Below are positions 1 through 7,202 of a stretch of 35,248 nt of DNA, piece by piece. The notes beneath the pieces are model-generated. The model made no database searches and was not told the DNA's origin. It was given only the letters and a program-made list of their open reading frames with translations. Numbering within the stretch: position 1 is the stretch's first letter; each line of letters opens with the position of its first letter. Both the position numbers and the translations under genes were made by a program. Source of the DNA: Comamonadaceae bacterium CG12_big_fil_rev_8_21_14_0_65_59_15 (lineage in GTDB: Bacteria > Pseudomonadota > Gammaproteobacteria > Burkholderiales > Burkholderiaceae_C). The stretch is taken from the NCBI GenBank assembly GCA_002786915.1, contig PCUV01000025.1:371-35618 (forward strand). Reading direction: 5' to 3'.

Positions 1-14
1 GTGGAGGTTTTGGA

Positions 15-317
15 ATGATCAACGACAAAACCTCTGAGGTTATTGACCGCTTTTATGTCGATCACGGCCCGTGCTGTGCTGGTTGTGACTGGTGGCAATA
101 CGCAAACAGTGTTGCAGGGCAATGCATTAGGCACGCGCCAGTAGCGGCTGTTGAGCGTATGTCAATGACTGGCATATCCAGCATAAGCGCATCAGTTGGC
201 GCGGGTCATCCTGTCACGCTACGCGATCACTATTGCGGGGACTTCAAAGACGAGTTTGACTGGTCGATCTTGCCATTGCCTTATCTGCGCCGTATCGGTA
301 AGGCGGTAACCGCATGA
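15..317 (+). CDS. Cys-rich small phage protein, possible metal binder
   Basis: A 100-residue protein whose ATG is preceded by GGAGG seven bases upstream, so the start is well supported. Cysteines cluster near the N-terminus (GPCCAGCDWW at about residues 18-27), followed by a Cys near residue 37 with His at 40, and another Cys at about 75 in a DHYCGDF segment. This spacing suggests a small metal or iron-sulfur site. Proteins of this look occur in early regions of phages, but I know of no established function. Its stop codon overlaps the start of the next small ORF (ATGA), suggesting translational coupling. The real-gene call is strong; the metal-binding role is inferred from cysteine pattern alone. 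Confidence 0.7.
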   Translation: MINDKTSEVIDRFYVDHGPCCAGCDWWQYANSVAGQCIRHAPVAAVERMSMTGISSISASVGAGHPVTLRDHYCGDFKDEFDWSILPLPYLRRIGKAVTA

Positions 318-469
318 TGGATGTCAAAACCCCATTCGGCGGCGGCTTGACCAACGGTGGGCTCAACTTCGACCAGGCTATTGAAATCCACCGGCTGCAC
401 CTTGAGGACTGCTTGACGGCCACTCAAATCGCGCGTGTGTCGGGCAAGGCCGCTTGCGCTGATCACTGA
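314..469 (+). CDS. Small helix-turn-helix-like ORF (51 aa)
   Basis: The ATG overlaps the stop codon of the Cys-rich gene as ATGA, and the reading frame gives 51 residues ending at TGA 467-469. Residues about 18-45 (FDQAIEIHRLHLEDC, then TATQIARVSGKAA) look like the first helices of a small helix-turn-helix of the kind seen in phage early genes. The usual recognition helix seems to be missing at the C-terminus, so it may be a shortened version. The coupled overlap supports translation; the DNA-binding idea is an inference from sequence pattern. Confidence 0.45.
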   Translation: MMDVKTPFGGGLTNGGLNFDQAIEIHRLHLEDCLTATQIARVSGKAACADH

Positions 470-492
470 AAACCCAAAAGGAAAACCGACTC

Positions 493-1029
493 ATGAAATA
501 TTTGACCATTTTTGACACATCAATCCGCATGGATTCAGAGGGGCGGTTTTGCCTCAACGACCTGCACAAGGCTGCTGTGGCAACGGGCGCCAATAAGCGA
601 TCTAAAGAGCCGGGCGAGTTTTTCAAGACGCGGCGCACCAAGGACATGATTGATCTGCTTAAAAAAAGTGCTACGGGGAATCTCCGTAGCACTTTGATAC
701 CCGTCAATGCCGTGGAAACCGGCCCCTATGAAGAGCGCGGCACTTTTGTGGTTAAGGAGCTTGTCTACGCCTATGCGCAGTTTGTCAGTGCTGAGTTTGA
801 TCTTCAAGTTATCCGCACATATGACAAGGTGGCGCGCGACGAGGTCGATCGCCTAAACGGTTTGCAGTACCGCGCCCTGCGCGCCGAGTTGGATTACCAG
901 CAAGGCTTCAAAGAGGCCGGTGTATGTGGCAAGGGCCTGCGCAAGTGGCGCGATGACGGCCCGGTGAAACTCAAGTTGCTGGAGACTTTCCGCCAGGCCA
1001 TGCAACCCGTGTTGTTTCAAGGGTATTGA
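493..1029 (+). CDS. KilA-N domain protein
   Basis: A 178-residue protein with a KilA-N type fold from about residue 4 to 115. Typical landmarks are the RMDSEGRFCLNDLHKAA start, the KEPGEFFKTRRT segment, and the closing ERGTFVVKELVYAYAQFVSAEF segment. KilA-N domains bind DNA and are common in phage early regions; phage P1 KilA is the named example. The tail after residue 120 (about 60 residues) is charged and helical and has no domain I recognise. An AAAGGA ribosome site precedes the ATG. The stop overlaps the ATG of the NinB-like gene by one base, so the two are probably co-translated. Its exact role, regulator or DNA-metabolism helper, cannot be read from the sequence. Confidence 0.85.
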   Translation: MKYLTIFDTSIRMDSEGRFCLNDLHKAAVATGANKRSKEPGEFFKTRRTKDMIDLLKKSATGNLRSTLIPVNAVETGPYEERGTFVVKELVYAYAQFVSAEFDLQVIRTYDKVARDEVDRLNGLQYRALRAELDYQQGFKEAGVCGKGLRKWRDDGPVKLKLLETFRQAMQPVLFQGY

Positions 1030-1496
1030 TGATTCAAATCCACGGCATCAACCCACAGCAGGCTCACGCCGCCATCATGGTGCACGTCTGGCCCTGGGTG
1101 AAGGCGCAAACCGCAGCCGGGCACGCTGTTGTGCTGGAGGCCCGCTTGCACGAGGACGCGAAGTCCGACCAACAGCGCCGCTTTTACCATGGCGTGATCT
1201 TGACCCAGATCGCCAAGCAGGCCAAGCCCAATGGGCAAACTTACCCGCTGGCTGTGTGGAAGGAGTATTTCCGCAACCTGTACCTGGGCAAAAAGCGGGT
1301 GACCACCACCAATCCGCTGACAGGCAAAAAGTCGCGCCGCCACGTTCGCCAGTCCACCGAGGCTCTGGGGGTCAAGTCTTACAACTTGCTGATTGAGCGG
1401 GTGACTGCCTATGCCGTTACTGAGTTGGGTGTGGAGTTTGACCAGCACAGCCCGAATGGAGCCATTGACCCTGATACCGGGGAGGTGTACCAGTGA
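1029..1496 (+). CDS. ninB: NinB-like recombination protein
   Basis: A 155-residue protein related to lambda NinB (Orf), a single-strand DNA-binding recombination mediator that loads recombinase and can replace RecFOR. Landmarks are the KSDQQRRFYHGVILTQIAKQA helix near residues 45-65, LAVWKEYFRNLYL near 75-87, and the STEALGVKSYNLLIERVTAYA helix near 110-130. Length fits the family. I chose the ATG at 1029, which overlaps the KilA-N stop by one base; a TTG three bases earlier is a less likely start. The gene ends in a GTGA overlap with the next small ORF. Confidence 0.85.
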   Translation: MIQIHGINPQQAHAAIMVHVWPWVKAQTAAGHAVVLEARLHEDAKSDQQRRFYHGVILTQIAKQAKPNGQTYPLAVWKEYFRNLYLGKKRVTTTNPLTGKKSRRHVRQSTEALGVKSYNLLIERVTAYAVTELGVEFDQHSPNGAIDPDTGEVYQ

Positions 1497-1666
1497 AGTA
1501 CGAAATGCCACACAAATCCGACCAGCAAAAGCTGTGGTCTGCCGTCGCAGAGTTGCCGTGCCAGCGCTGCGGTGCCCATGGCGTACAGGTTTCGCATTCA
1601 AACGCCCAATCGGACGGCAAAGGCATGGGCCTGAAAGCGTGGCCTTGGAAGGTGGCCAGTCGCTGA
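1493..1666 (+). pseudogene. Truncated zinc-finger/HNH-like phage protein
   Basis: A 57-residue ORF starting with GTG that overlaps the NinB-like stop (GTGA) and has GGAGG seven bases upstream, so translation probably starts here. The product contains LPCQRCGAHGVQVSHSN followed by GKGMGLKAWPW, which matches the first half of small phage HNH/Ref-like proteins found beside NinB. Family members normally continue with a second CxxCH cluster after the KAxxxxxA segment; here a stop follows at once (KVASR, stop). No continuation is obvious in the other two frames. It therefore looks like a decayed or cut-down nuclease-like gene. The family match is from memory of the CxxC...H pattern. Confidence 0.55.
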
Positions 1667-1700
1667 GTGAGGTGACGTAGGTCGGGTGTGAACCAGACAA

Positions 1701-1740
1701 AGAAAAACCCCTGTACCGACCAAAGCAAAGGGGTTTCTCT
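1701..1740. terminator. Bidirectional hairpin terminator candidate
   Basis: Arms 1701-1712 (agaaaaacccct) and 1729-1740 (aggggtttctct) pair with one mismatch around a 16-base loop. On the minus strand the stem is followed by a T-rich run, the classic factor-independent layout; on the plus strand the T-run is shorter. It lies between the early block and the regulator gene. Confidence 0.5.
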
Positions 1741-1763
1741 GACAACACTTGTAACACCACCAA

Positions 1764-1783
1764 CCAGTTCAAATTGTAACTGG
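1764..1783. promoter_or_regulatory. Dyad operator candidate before the XRE regulator
   Basis: The arms ccagtt (1764-1769) and aactgg (1778-1783) form a 20-bp dyad immediately upstream of the regulator ATG at 1795 and overlap its probable ribosome site (GGAG, 1782-1785). A direct repeat ttgtaac occurs at 1749-1755 and 1774-1780. The position suggests autoregulation by the neighbouring helix-turn-helix protein, which is inferred. Confidence 0.35.
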
Positions 1784-1794
1784 AGCAACCACCT

Positions 1795-2421
1795 ATGCGC
1801 GAAGACAAGCAGTCAGTGATCAAACTTAAGCAGGCCCAAGCGGTGAAGGCAGCCGGGGCAAGGTTCCGGGAGTGCCGGGAGATGTGCAACATGTCTTTGA
1901 GTTATGCGGCCAAGCAGCTTGGGTACACCAACCCGTCAAAGCTCTCGAAAATCGAGAATGCCACAGACACCCAGTCGGTGCCGCTGTGGGTGATCCATGA
2001 GGCAGCTAAGCTTTACGAGGTGTCGATTGACTTTCTGCTGGGTGAGTCCGATGACTGGGAGCACAGCGCACGCAAGACGCAAGAGCGCGAGGTGAGCCGC
2101 TTCCAGGCGGAACAGATTGAGAGGGCGATTCGCAAGACCACGGACATGAACCGGGCGTTCAACGATGAGATGGAGTGGGCCACAGGCTCTATCGTTGCCA
2201 TGGCGTTCTCAGCAGATGAGATTGCGGAAACCTTCAAAGAGGTGATCAATCTCAATCCTGGGCCATGGCAGAAGATGCGCGCTGGCAACAAGTTGGCCGG
2301 CGTGGTGGAGCAGTTCACTTTGCTTTCATCGCACGTAAAAGCGGGGGTAAAGCGCTTCAACCGCAAGCTCAAAATGACAGGCTCAATTGTGAACCAGCGA
2401 GGGTTATTTGATGACAACTAA
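1795..2421 (+). CDS. XRE-family helix-turn-helix regulator
   Basis: A 208-residue protein with a Cro/CI-type HTH at about residues 20-80. Visible parts are the RFRECREMCNMSLSYAAKQLG helices, the recognition segment GYTNPSKLSKIEN and the closing AAKLYEVSIDFLLGES. The C-terminal 120 residues are helical and lack the Ser/Lys LexA-type autocleavage domain of CI repressors, so SOS cleavage is not indicated. The gene sits between a hairpin terminator and the terminase genes and overlaps the small terminase start, so it probably heads the packaging operon. It may control late genes rather than lysogeny; that is inference. Confidence 0.8.
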   Translation: MREDKQSVIKLKQAQAVKAAGARFRECREMCNMSLSYAAKQLGYTNPSKLSKIENATDTQSVPLWVIHEAAKLYEVSIDFLLGESDDWEHSARKTQEREVSRFQAEQIERAIRKTTDMNRAFNDEMEWATGSIVAMAFSADEIAETFKEVINLNPGPWQKMRAGNKLAGVVEQFTLLSSHVKAGVKRFNRKLKMTGSIVNQRGLFDDN

Positions 2422-3052
2422 AAAACGCATGCCAAAAGATCGGTGGGAAGAAATTCGAGCCAAATGGGAGGCAGACCCTCGACCGGGTTATGTGTGGATC
2501 GTCACAGAACTTAGCCTGGGCGTGTCAGACATCGCAGTTCTGCAAAAAGCCAAAAGAGAGGGGTGGGCTAAAAAAGCCAGCATCAAGACAATCGTTCAGC
2601 GAGCGCATCTTCAGGCCGATTCAAAAGCAAAAGCAAAACTTAGCGTCGTTGAAAAAAATGTTAGCGCGGACGGTAAAAAAGTTAGCGCAAGGGCTAAAAA
2701 AGTTAGCGAAAAAGTTAGCGCACTAACAGAAGCCGAGTCAGTTGAAATGCGATCGACCGTGCTCGACAGGCATCGGGACGAATGGAGAGACCATGCCAAC
2801 AGGTTCAAACTGAGCGACATGACAGGTGAAGACGGATTTCAGGTGGCCAGAACCGGCAAAACAGCCGCTGAGATGGTCAAGATCAGGCAAGAAGGTGAGC
2901 GTAAAGCCTGGGCCTTGGATGCCATTGCTGAAGACACGGGCACAGCAAAAACGCTGGAAGAGTTGGATGCCATGTTCTCCATGGCTATGAACCGATCGCA
3001 AGAGATGCGCGATGCCGTTCGCAAAGAGCGCACAAGCCATGCGGCTGCTTGA
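2408..3052 (+). CDS. Putative terminase small subunit
   Basis: A 214-residue protein directly upstream of the large terminase, which is the main reason for the call. Residues about 10-55 form a helix-turn-helix-like region (RWEEIRAKWEADPRPG, then SLGVSDIAVLQKAKREGW), as expected for DNA recognition by small terminases. Residues about 75-105 are heptad repeats rich in KKVSA, probably a coiled coil for oligomerisation. The C-terminal half is charged and helical. Two ATG codons stand in tandem (2408 and 2411); both overlap the regulator gene. The heptads are encoded by 21-bp spaced DNA repeats that may also be a packaging site. Confidence 0.65.
   Translation: MMTTKKRMPKDRWEEIRAKWEADPRPGYVWIVTELSLGVSDIAVLQKAKREGWAKKASIKTIVQRAHLQADSKAKAKLSVVEKNVSADGKKVSARAKKVSEKVSALTEAESVEMRSTVLDRHRDEWRDHANRFKLSDMTGEDGFQVARTGKTAAEMVKIRQEGERKAWALDAIAEDTGTAKTLEELDAMFSMAMNRSQEMRDAVRKERTSHAAA
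2639..2727 (+). repeat. 21-bp-spaced gttagcg iterons inside terS
   Basis: The heptamer occurs at 2639 (as cttagcg), 2660, 2681, 2702 and 2714. The first four are exactly 21 bp apart (two helical turns, seven codons) and the last is 12 bp on. A near-inverse copy, cactaac, lies at 2721-2727. The array encodes the coiled-coil heptads of the small terminase. Confidence 0.6.
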
Positions 3053-4541
3053 TGACCCGCGTTACGTGCCGTTCGCAACCCGGTACGCTTTTGACCTGAC
3101 GCGCTTTGCCGTGGAGGTCACTGGCATGACGCCAACGCATCAGCAGGTGGAGTTGCTGGACTCTGTAGCACCTCCTGGCAGCCGGACAACAGTGCGAAGC
3201 GGTCACGGTTCAGGCAAGAGCCGCAGTCTGGCCGTCATCACCCTGTGGCACTTGTTGTGCTACCCCAAGTCCAACACCATGATCACCGCACCAAAGATTG
3301 AGCAGGTGCGCAACGTGGCCTGGAAAGAGATGGCAGACGTGCTGGAGGCCATTCGCACCAAAGGCGGAAGCACATGGATTGCGGACTACGTGGTGTTTGA
3401 GTCCGAGCGGGTGTATGTGAAGGGCTACAAGCAGACCTGGTTTGTATTTGCCAAGACAGCCCCCAAGGGTGCGCCTGAAAATCTGGCGGGGATGCACCGG
3501 GATTGGTATTTTGTGATTGCCGACGAAGCATCTGGCATACCTGACGAAAACTATTCGGTGATGACCGGCGCTTTAACGGATGCGCGAAACCGGATGTTGA
3601 TGCTGTCGCAGCCTACACGCCCGTCTGGCTTCTTTTACGACTCGCACAACAAGCTGTCGCAGGCCAATGGTGGGGTGTGGAACGCAATTCGCATGGATTC
3701 GACGGATTCTCCACTGGTGTCAAGCGCATTCATTGAAGAGAAAAAGCAGGAATACACCGAAGTTGAGTACACCATCAAGGTGCTGGGTGAGTTCCCTGAG
3801 GCGCTGGATGACCACCTGATGGGGCGCAAGGCGGCAGAGGCGTGCTTTGGTCGTAAGGTGATCCAACCCAACGAGTCATTCGGCATCATTTTGTCGTGTG
3901 ACGTGGGGGCGGGTGAGTACCGCGACAAGTCAATTGCCGTGGTGGCACATGTCAGCGGTTACGGCGACTTCGGGCCGGATGCGCGCCGGGTGCAGATTGT
4001 GGATATTCCCATTGCCAGCAACACGCGCAACCTGCAAGACTTTAGTGGGGATGTGTTTCAGGTGGCCGCTGGACTGGAGAATGTCACGACGATGGTGGAT
4101 GCAGGCGGCATGGGCATTGCCGTGTGTCAAGCGCTGGAGGCAGCAGGGCTGGGCGAGGTAAAGCGGGTGAAGTGGGGTGCGCCCTGCTTTAAGCAGCGCA
4201 ACAAGGAGCGATTCTTCAACCTTCGGGCGCAGGCCATGGTTCATGCAGCGCGGGCGGCAAAAGAAGGTAGGCTGGGCATTGCGGACGGGCCGTGGCGCAA
4301 AGACATCCTTGACCAGATGAGCCGTGTGCCGTTTCACTTTGACGAAAAAGCCCGCTACACCATTGAGCGTAAGGATGAGATGCGCAAGAAGGGCATACCT
4401 TCGCCCGACATGTTTGATGCGATCAGCTTTTGCTTTCTGGAGGATGCCAACTACATGGTGTGCGAGAACAGCGGGAGTGGGTCGCTGAATGCTATCCAAG
4501 CGGCTATGGCGGAGGTGGATGGGATGTTTTCTGATGTTTGA
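3039..4541 (+). CDS. Terminase large subunit
   Basis: The packaging motor: an ATPase plus nuclease that cuts concatemeric DNA and pumps it into the prohead. Walker A is GHGSGKS at residues 55-61 and Walker B is YFVIADE at about 157-163. The RNase H-like nuclease has candidate acidic residues at D288 (LSCDVGAG), D354 (MVDAGGMG) and D457/D460 (PDMFDAISF). At about 500 residues it is a full-length member. I placed the start at ATG 3039 (MRLLDDPRY), which overlaps the small subunit by 14 bases; an in-frame ATG at 3012 is possible and neither has a strong ribosome site. The portal gene that usually follows is not found. Confidence 0.9.
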   Translation: MRLLDDPRYVPFATRYAFDLTRFAVEVTGMTPTHQQVELLDSVAPPGSRTTVRSGHGSGKSRSLAVITLWHLLCYPKSNTMITAPKIEQVRNVAWKEMADVLEAIRTKGGSTWIADYVVFESERVYVKGYKQTWFVFAKTAPKGAPENLAGMHRDWYFVIADEASGIPDENYSVMTGALTDARNRMLMLSQPTRPSGFFYDSHNKLSQANGGVWNAIRMDSTDSPLVSSAFIEEKKQEYTEVEYTIKVLGEFPEALDDHLMGRKAAEACFGRKVIQPNESFGIILSCDVGAGEYRDKSIAVVAHVSGYGDFGPDARRVQIVDIPIASNTRNLQDFSGDVFQVAAGLENVTTMVDAGGMGIAVCQALEAAGLGEVKRVKWGAPCFKQRNKERFFNLRAQAMVHAARAAKEGRLGIADGPWRKDILDQMSRVPFHFDEKARYTIERKDEMRKKGIPSPDMFDAISFCFLEDANYMVCENSGSGSLNAIQAAMAEVDGMFSDV

Positions 4542-4555
4542 CATCCACTCAACGT

Positions 4556-4567
4556 CGGAAAACACCC
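4556..4567. promoter_or_regulatory. Recurrent intergenic motif, copy 1
   Basis: cggaaaacaccc, preceded by atccactcaa at 4542-4551, the same flank as in copy 2. It stands 194 bp before the protease-block gene. Function unknown; its position at block boundaries suggests regulation. Confidence 0.5.
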
Positions 4568-4645
4568 GTCAAACCACCGGCTTGAGCGCCGCATCATTGG
4601 AGTCATCTAAACAGGCGCGCCAATGAAATCCATGCGGTTTTTATT

Positions 4646-4674
4646 TTGAGAAAACTTCGATAAGTCAATATTTG
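4646..4674 (+). promoter_or_regulatory. Weak sigma70-like promoter candidate
   Basis: TTGAGA at 4646-4651 and TATTTG at 4669-4674 are separated by 17 bases in the AT-rich leader upstream of 4761. The -35 box matches five of six consensus bases but the -10 box is poor, so this is only a candidate. Confidence 0.25.
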
Positions 4675-4760
4675 GACTGGCTATGTCAAACCGATTGCAC
4701 TTACTGAATGAGTAAGGTACTAACGCAGCCCTCACTTCTGTCAAATTAAGGAAGAACCCA

Positions 4761-5582
4761 ATGACAACCACACCCACCATTCGCTACAACTTAAAAGACC
4801 GTGGCCGCAAGCACATGGGTCAAGAGCGCAATTTCAACGTGCGCGCTATCTGCGATGCCATCAACGGTCCAGCTTGCCAAGAGCGCGTCGCTACGCGCGG
4901 CATGGCGGGCTATTACGGCCATCTTCCTCGCATCCGGCACGGCATGAATCCCATGGAGGGGGTGATTGATAGCGGTAAATATGTGCCCGTCGAACCCGCT
5001 TTTGTTACCACCTATCTGAAGGCTGACTACGACGGCAACGTGGAGCACCGGGCGGAGTTTCTGGGCACTGCCGCCGGGAAGTTGGCGCAAAAGCTGTTTG
5101 AGAGCAAGATGGGCGGGTTTTCAACGGCCATTGACACCACCAAGCCGGAATTTTTTGGCATGGATTATGTGATCGAGCCCAATTTTGTCGGGAACTCGTA
5201 TCGCGGTGTGGTGCTGGACAGCGCCGCCATGACCTACGACGATGTGATGCAAGCCGAAGTTGACGAACAAGCCAGCGGCATGATTGCCCTGTTGGACAGC
5301 CTCAACGCCGAGCGCGCCACCACCCAGGCTGTGATCAGCCACCTGCAGGAAGAAAACGAGCAGCTGCTTTCCATGCTGGCCAAGACGGGCATCCCGGCCT
5401 CTCAGGTGCTTGACGCTGTGGCGATCATGCCGATTGCTGTGTCGATGGATGCGGCTGAGCGCCAGGCGCGTGATGCGGCATTTTTCCGTGCCTCAGACTT
5501 GCCAACCTTTGCTGCGCCACCGGCTGCAGAGCAACCCAGAAGCCCGGTCTATGACAGGCTGCTGGGCCGCTTCAACCGGTAA
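4761..5582 (+). CDS. Putative capsid maturation protease
   Basis: A 273-residue protein with the layout of phage prohead serine proteases of the T4 gp21 (S80-like) kind. GYYGHLPR places a candidate catalytic His at residue 54, and FLGTAAGKLAQKLFESKMGGFST places a candidate Ser at 121, equivalent to the T-x-x-G-K ... G-x-S pattern of the family. Residues about 160-205 (MQAEVDEQASGMIALLDSL and on) look like a coiled coil, possibly a scaffold-like tail. An AAGGAAG ribosome site precedes the ATG. It would cleave capsid and scaffold proteins in the prohead. The assignment rests on the His/Ser spacing and position after the terminase, not on a database search. Confidence 0.5.
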   Translation: MTTTPTIRYNLKDRGRKHMGQERNFNVRAICDAINGPACQERVATRGMAGYYGHLPRIRHGMNPMEGVIDSGKYVPVEPAFVTTYLKADYDGNVEHRAEFLGTAAGKLAQKLFESKMGGFSTAIDTTKPEFFGMDYVIEPNFVGNSYRGVVLDSAAMTYDDVMQAEVDEQASGMIALLDSLNAERATTQAVISHLQEENEQLLSMLAKTGIPASQVLDAVAIMPIAVSMDAAERQARDAAFFRASDLPTFAAPPAAEQPRSPVYDRLLGRFNR

Positions 5583-5588
5583 GCCGCC

Positions 5589-6368
5589 ATGCTTGAACCT
5601 GTCAAGGTCTCTTTGGGTGTGTTCATGGGGCTGTTTTACGCCTCTATCGTTCCCACTACCAAGTCGCTGGAGTCGTATGTGGCGCGCGGGCTGGCCAAAA
5701 GCATTGTGTGGGCGCCGTCGCGCATGGTGGATTCGGCTGAAGACATGTTGTCGATCTGGCAGCGCAACGACACCGATACCGCAGTCACAACGCCGCCCAA
5801 CATGCCGGTGATCATTGTGGCCATGGCGCGGGATTACACCCCCACCGGGCGCGACTTCACGCGACAAGTGGCAGATTCGCAGATGGTGATGCTGCCAGGC
5901 GACGTGAAGGAGCGCGTTTTTGGTGTGCGCACCATGGCGGGCGACGTGCGGGCACAGATTGCCATCTTCTCGCAGGATGAGCCCACTGCTCGGTCGTTGG
6001 CCGCGCAGTTCCTGTTGTTTGTGGATGCCACGCCCAACCGGCGCTTCACCGCCAAATACCCGTTTGCAGGCTTGTCGATGGATTGGCCGGTGCAGGTTGA
6101 AGCCCCCGATTCGCCTGCCATGTCGATCCAGACAGAGGCGCATAACCTGACGGTGCTGGCCATTGATATCACGCTCAAAGCCGAGATACCGCTGTTTGAT
6201 GCGCCCAAAGCGGGTGAGCCCCATGATGGCAAGGGCACGCCGGGTGATCTGATAGACCCGGCTGGCTACCCATTGCTGGGACATGTGGAGGTCATTGGCC
6301 GTGAGGGCGATGTGGCGCGCAGCGCTGTGGTGCGCGATTCGATCGTCAACGCGGACAGAGACCGCTGA
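5589..6368 (+). CDS. Unknown virion protein (259 aa)
   Basis: I do not recognise the family. The protein starts with a hydrophobic stretch (LGVFMGLFYASIV, about residues 9-21), then a mixed alpha/beta region including PPNMPVIIVAMARDYTPTGRDF at about 68-90 and the segment VKERVFGVRTMAGDVRAQIAIFSQDEPTARSL at about 105-136. The latter resembles phage neck or tail-terminator-like proteins that form rings. The C-terminus from residue 205 is Gly/Pro-rich. It follows the protease by six bases and its stop overlaps the next ATG, so it belongs to the same late operon. A neck or connector role is a guess from neighbours. Confidence 0.55.
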   Translation: MLEPVKVSLGVFMGLFYASIVPTTKSLESYVARGLAKSIVWAPSRMVDSAEDMLSIWQRNDTDTAVTTPPNMPVIIVAMARDYTPTGRDFTRQVADSQMVMLPGDVKERVFGVRTMAGDVRAQIAIFSQDEPTARSLAAQFLLFVDATPNRRFTAKYPFAGLSMDWPVQVEAPDSPAMSIQTEAHNLTVLAIDITLKAEIPLFDAPKAGEPHDGKGTPGDLIDPAGYPLLGHVEVIGREGDVARSAVVRDSIVNADRDR

Positions 6369-6859
6369 TGATTCAGCAAATTCAGGCCACCATCACTGGC
6401 TACGGCGGGCGGGCGTGCACGCTGTTTTCTGCCTTGAACTCAGAAACCAAGGTGCTGATTTTTGGGGCTGAGGCAGACTTCAGGGTAGACCGGCGCGCTG
6501 GGTGCATTGTGCTTACCAACGACCCTGCCATCCCCCGTGACAGTTTGTTCCAAGAGTCTGACCTGAAGGCTGCGATCACGGCGTTCTTTGCGCTGAAGTC
6601 CGGGTATGCATCAGACGCCAAAACCCCGCGCATGGCTTTTTCTGAGCGCGCCGCACGAGCCAACCCTGAGCAGTCGATTGAAAAGGATGGCATGGATTCA
6701 TCCGGGCCGCGCTACCGCATTGCAGATGGCGTGAGCTGCAGCCAGATGGCAGCGCTGGCAACGTGTTTATATGCCTCGCGCGCCGACACAGTGGATGTGG
6801 CCGTGAAGATGGCGCAAACTTTCAGGCATTTTGGCCACGGCGGCATCATCACCATTTGA
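6368..6859 (+). CDS. Unknown structural-module protein (163 aa)
   Basis: Begins with an ATG that overlaps the preceding stop by one base, so translation is coupled. The N-terminal 70 residues are beta-rich (KVLIFGAEADFRVDRRAGCIVLTND), followed by a helical segment with SDLKAAITAFFALKSGYAS at about 57-75. The C-terminal part has ATCLYASRADTVDVAVKMA. I recognise no family. The place between probable capsid and tail genes suggests a small virion or assembly factor. Confidence 0.5.
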   Translation: MIQQIQATITGYGGRACTLFSALNSETKVLIFGAEADFRVDRRAGCIVLTNDPAIPRDSLFQESDLKAAITAFFALKSGYASDAKTPRMAFSERAARANPEQSIEKDGMDSSGPRYRIADGVSCSQMAALATCLYASRADTVDVAVKMAQTFRHFGHGGIITI

Positions 6860-6869
6860 GGCTCACGAC

Positions 6870-7202
6870 ATGAACGACGCAAACCCCATGGCTGCCAAGG
6901 ATTTTTACAAGTCTGTGCGCATTTTCGCGGAGGTCACCAAGCCCTGGGAGCCTCACCTGTCTTACGAGACCAAACCCGATGAGCGCTTTGATCTGTCGCT
7001 GGTGTCACAGCGCGTCTATGGCAGGCGGGACGAATTCCTGACCGTCATGGCCGCTGCCGGGATGGACATGTTTGACCAGCCCATGCTTCAAAAGCGCCTG
7101 ACGCTGCCCAATGAGAGCCAGTTGTACGCTATGAAGCGCAGTGCTGGGTTTGAGTCGATTGCCGATTACCGGGAAAACTTTGCACCGACTTGGGGTGTGT
7201 GA
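6870..7202 (+). CDS. Tail protein X / LysM-like small protein
   Basis: A 110-residue product from ATG 6870, preferred over an upstream in-frame start because TGAGG lies about ten bases upstream and the earlier start would overlap the previous gene. The region YETKPDERFDLSLVSQRVYGRRDEF, then LQKRLTLPNESQL, has the pattern of short LysM-like proteins such as P2 tail protein X: a Trp/Phe-D-x-(I/L)-A-x-R-x-Y-G helix followed by a leucine-rich turn. Gene X-type proteins act in tail and baseplate assembly. The match is partial and by eye. It overlaps the next gene by one base. Confidence 0.45.
   Translation: MNDANPMAAKDFYKSVRIFAEVTKPWEPHLSYETKPDERFDLSLVSQRVYGRRDEFLTVMAAAGMDMFDQPMLQKRLTLPNESQLYAMKRSAGFESIADYRENFAPTWGV

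Larger units (their letters stand above)
4542..4760 (+). other. Intergenic leader before the protease block
   Basis: 219 bases without a convincing gene. It contains the recurrent motif cggaaaacaccc at 4556-4567 and is more AT-rich than its surroundings, especially 4635-4680. A possible promoter lies at 4646-4674. The portal gene would normally be expected here between the terminase and the protease. Confidence 0.6.

Noticed and set aside
1017..1892. Long minus-strand ORF of 291 codons opposite ninB
   Set aside because: Lies opposite the better-supported NinB-like gene and truncated neighbour, has no ribosome site or recognisable domain, and spans a terminator hairpin.
3012..3038. Alternative earlier start of the large terminase
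   Set aside because: Possible but gives a 41-base overlap with the small subunit and adds residues with no family-like content.
5493..6284. Minus-strand ORF of 263 codons opposite the 259-residue virion gene
   Set aside because: His/Arg-rich antisense shadow without start signals.
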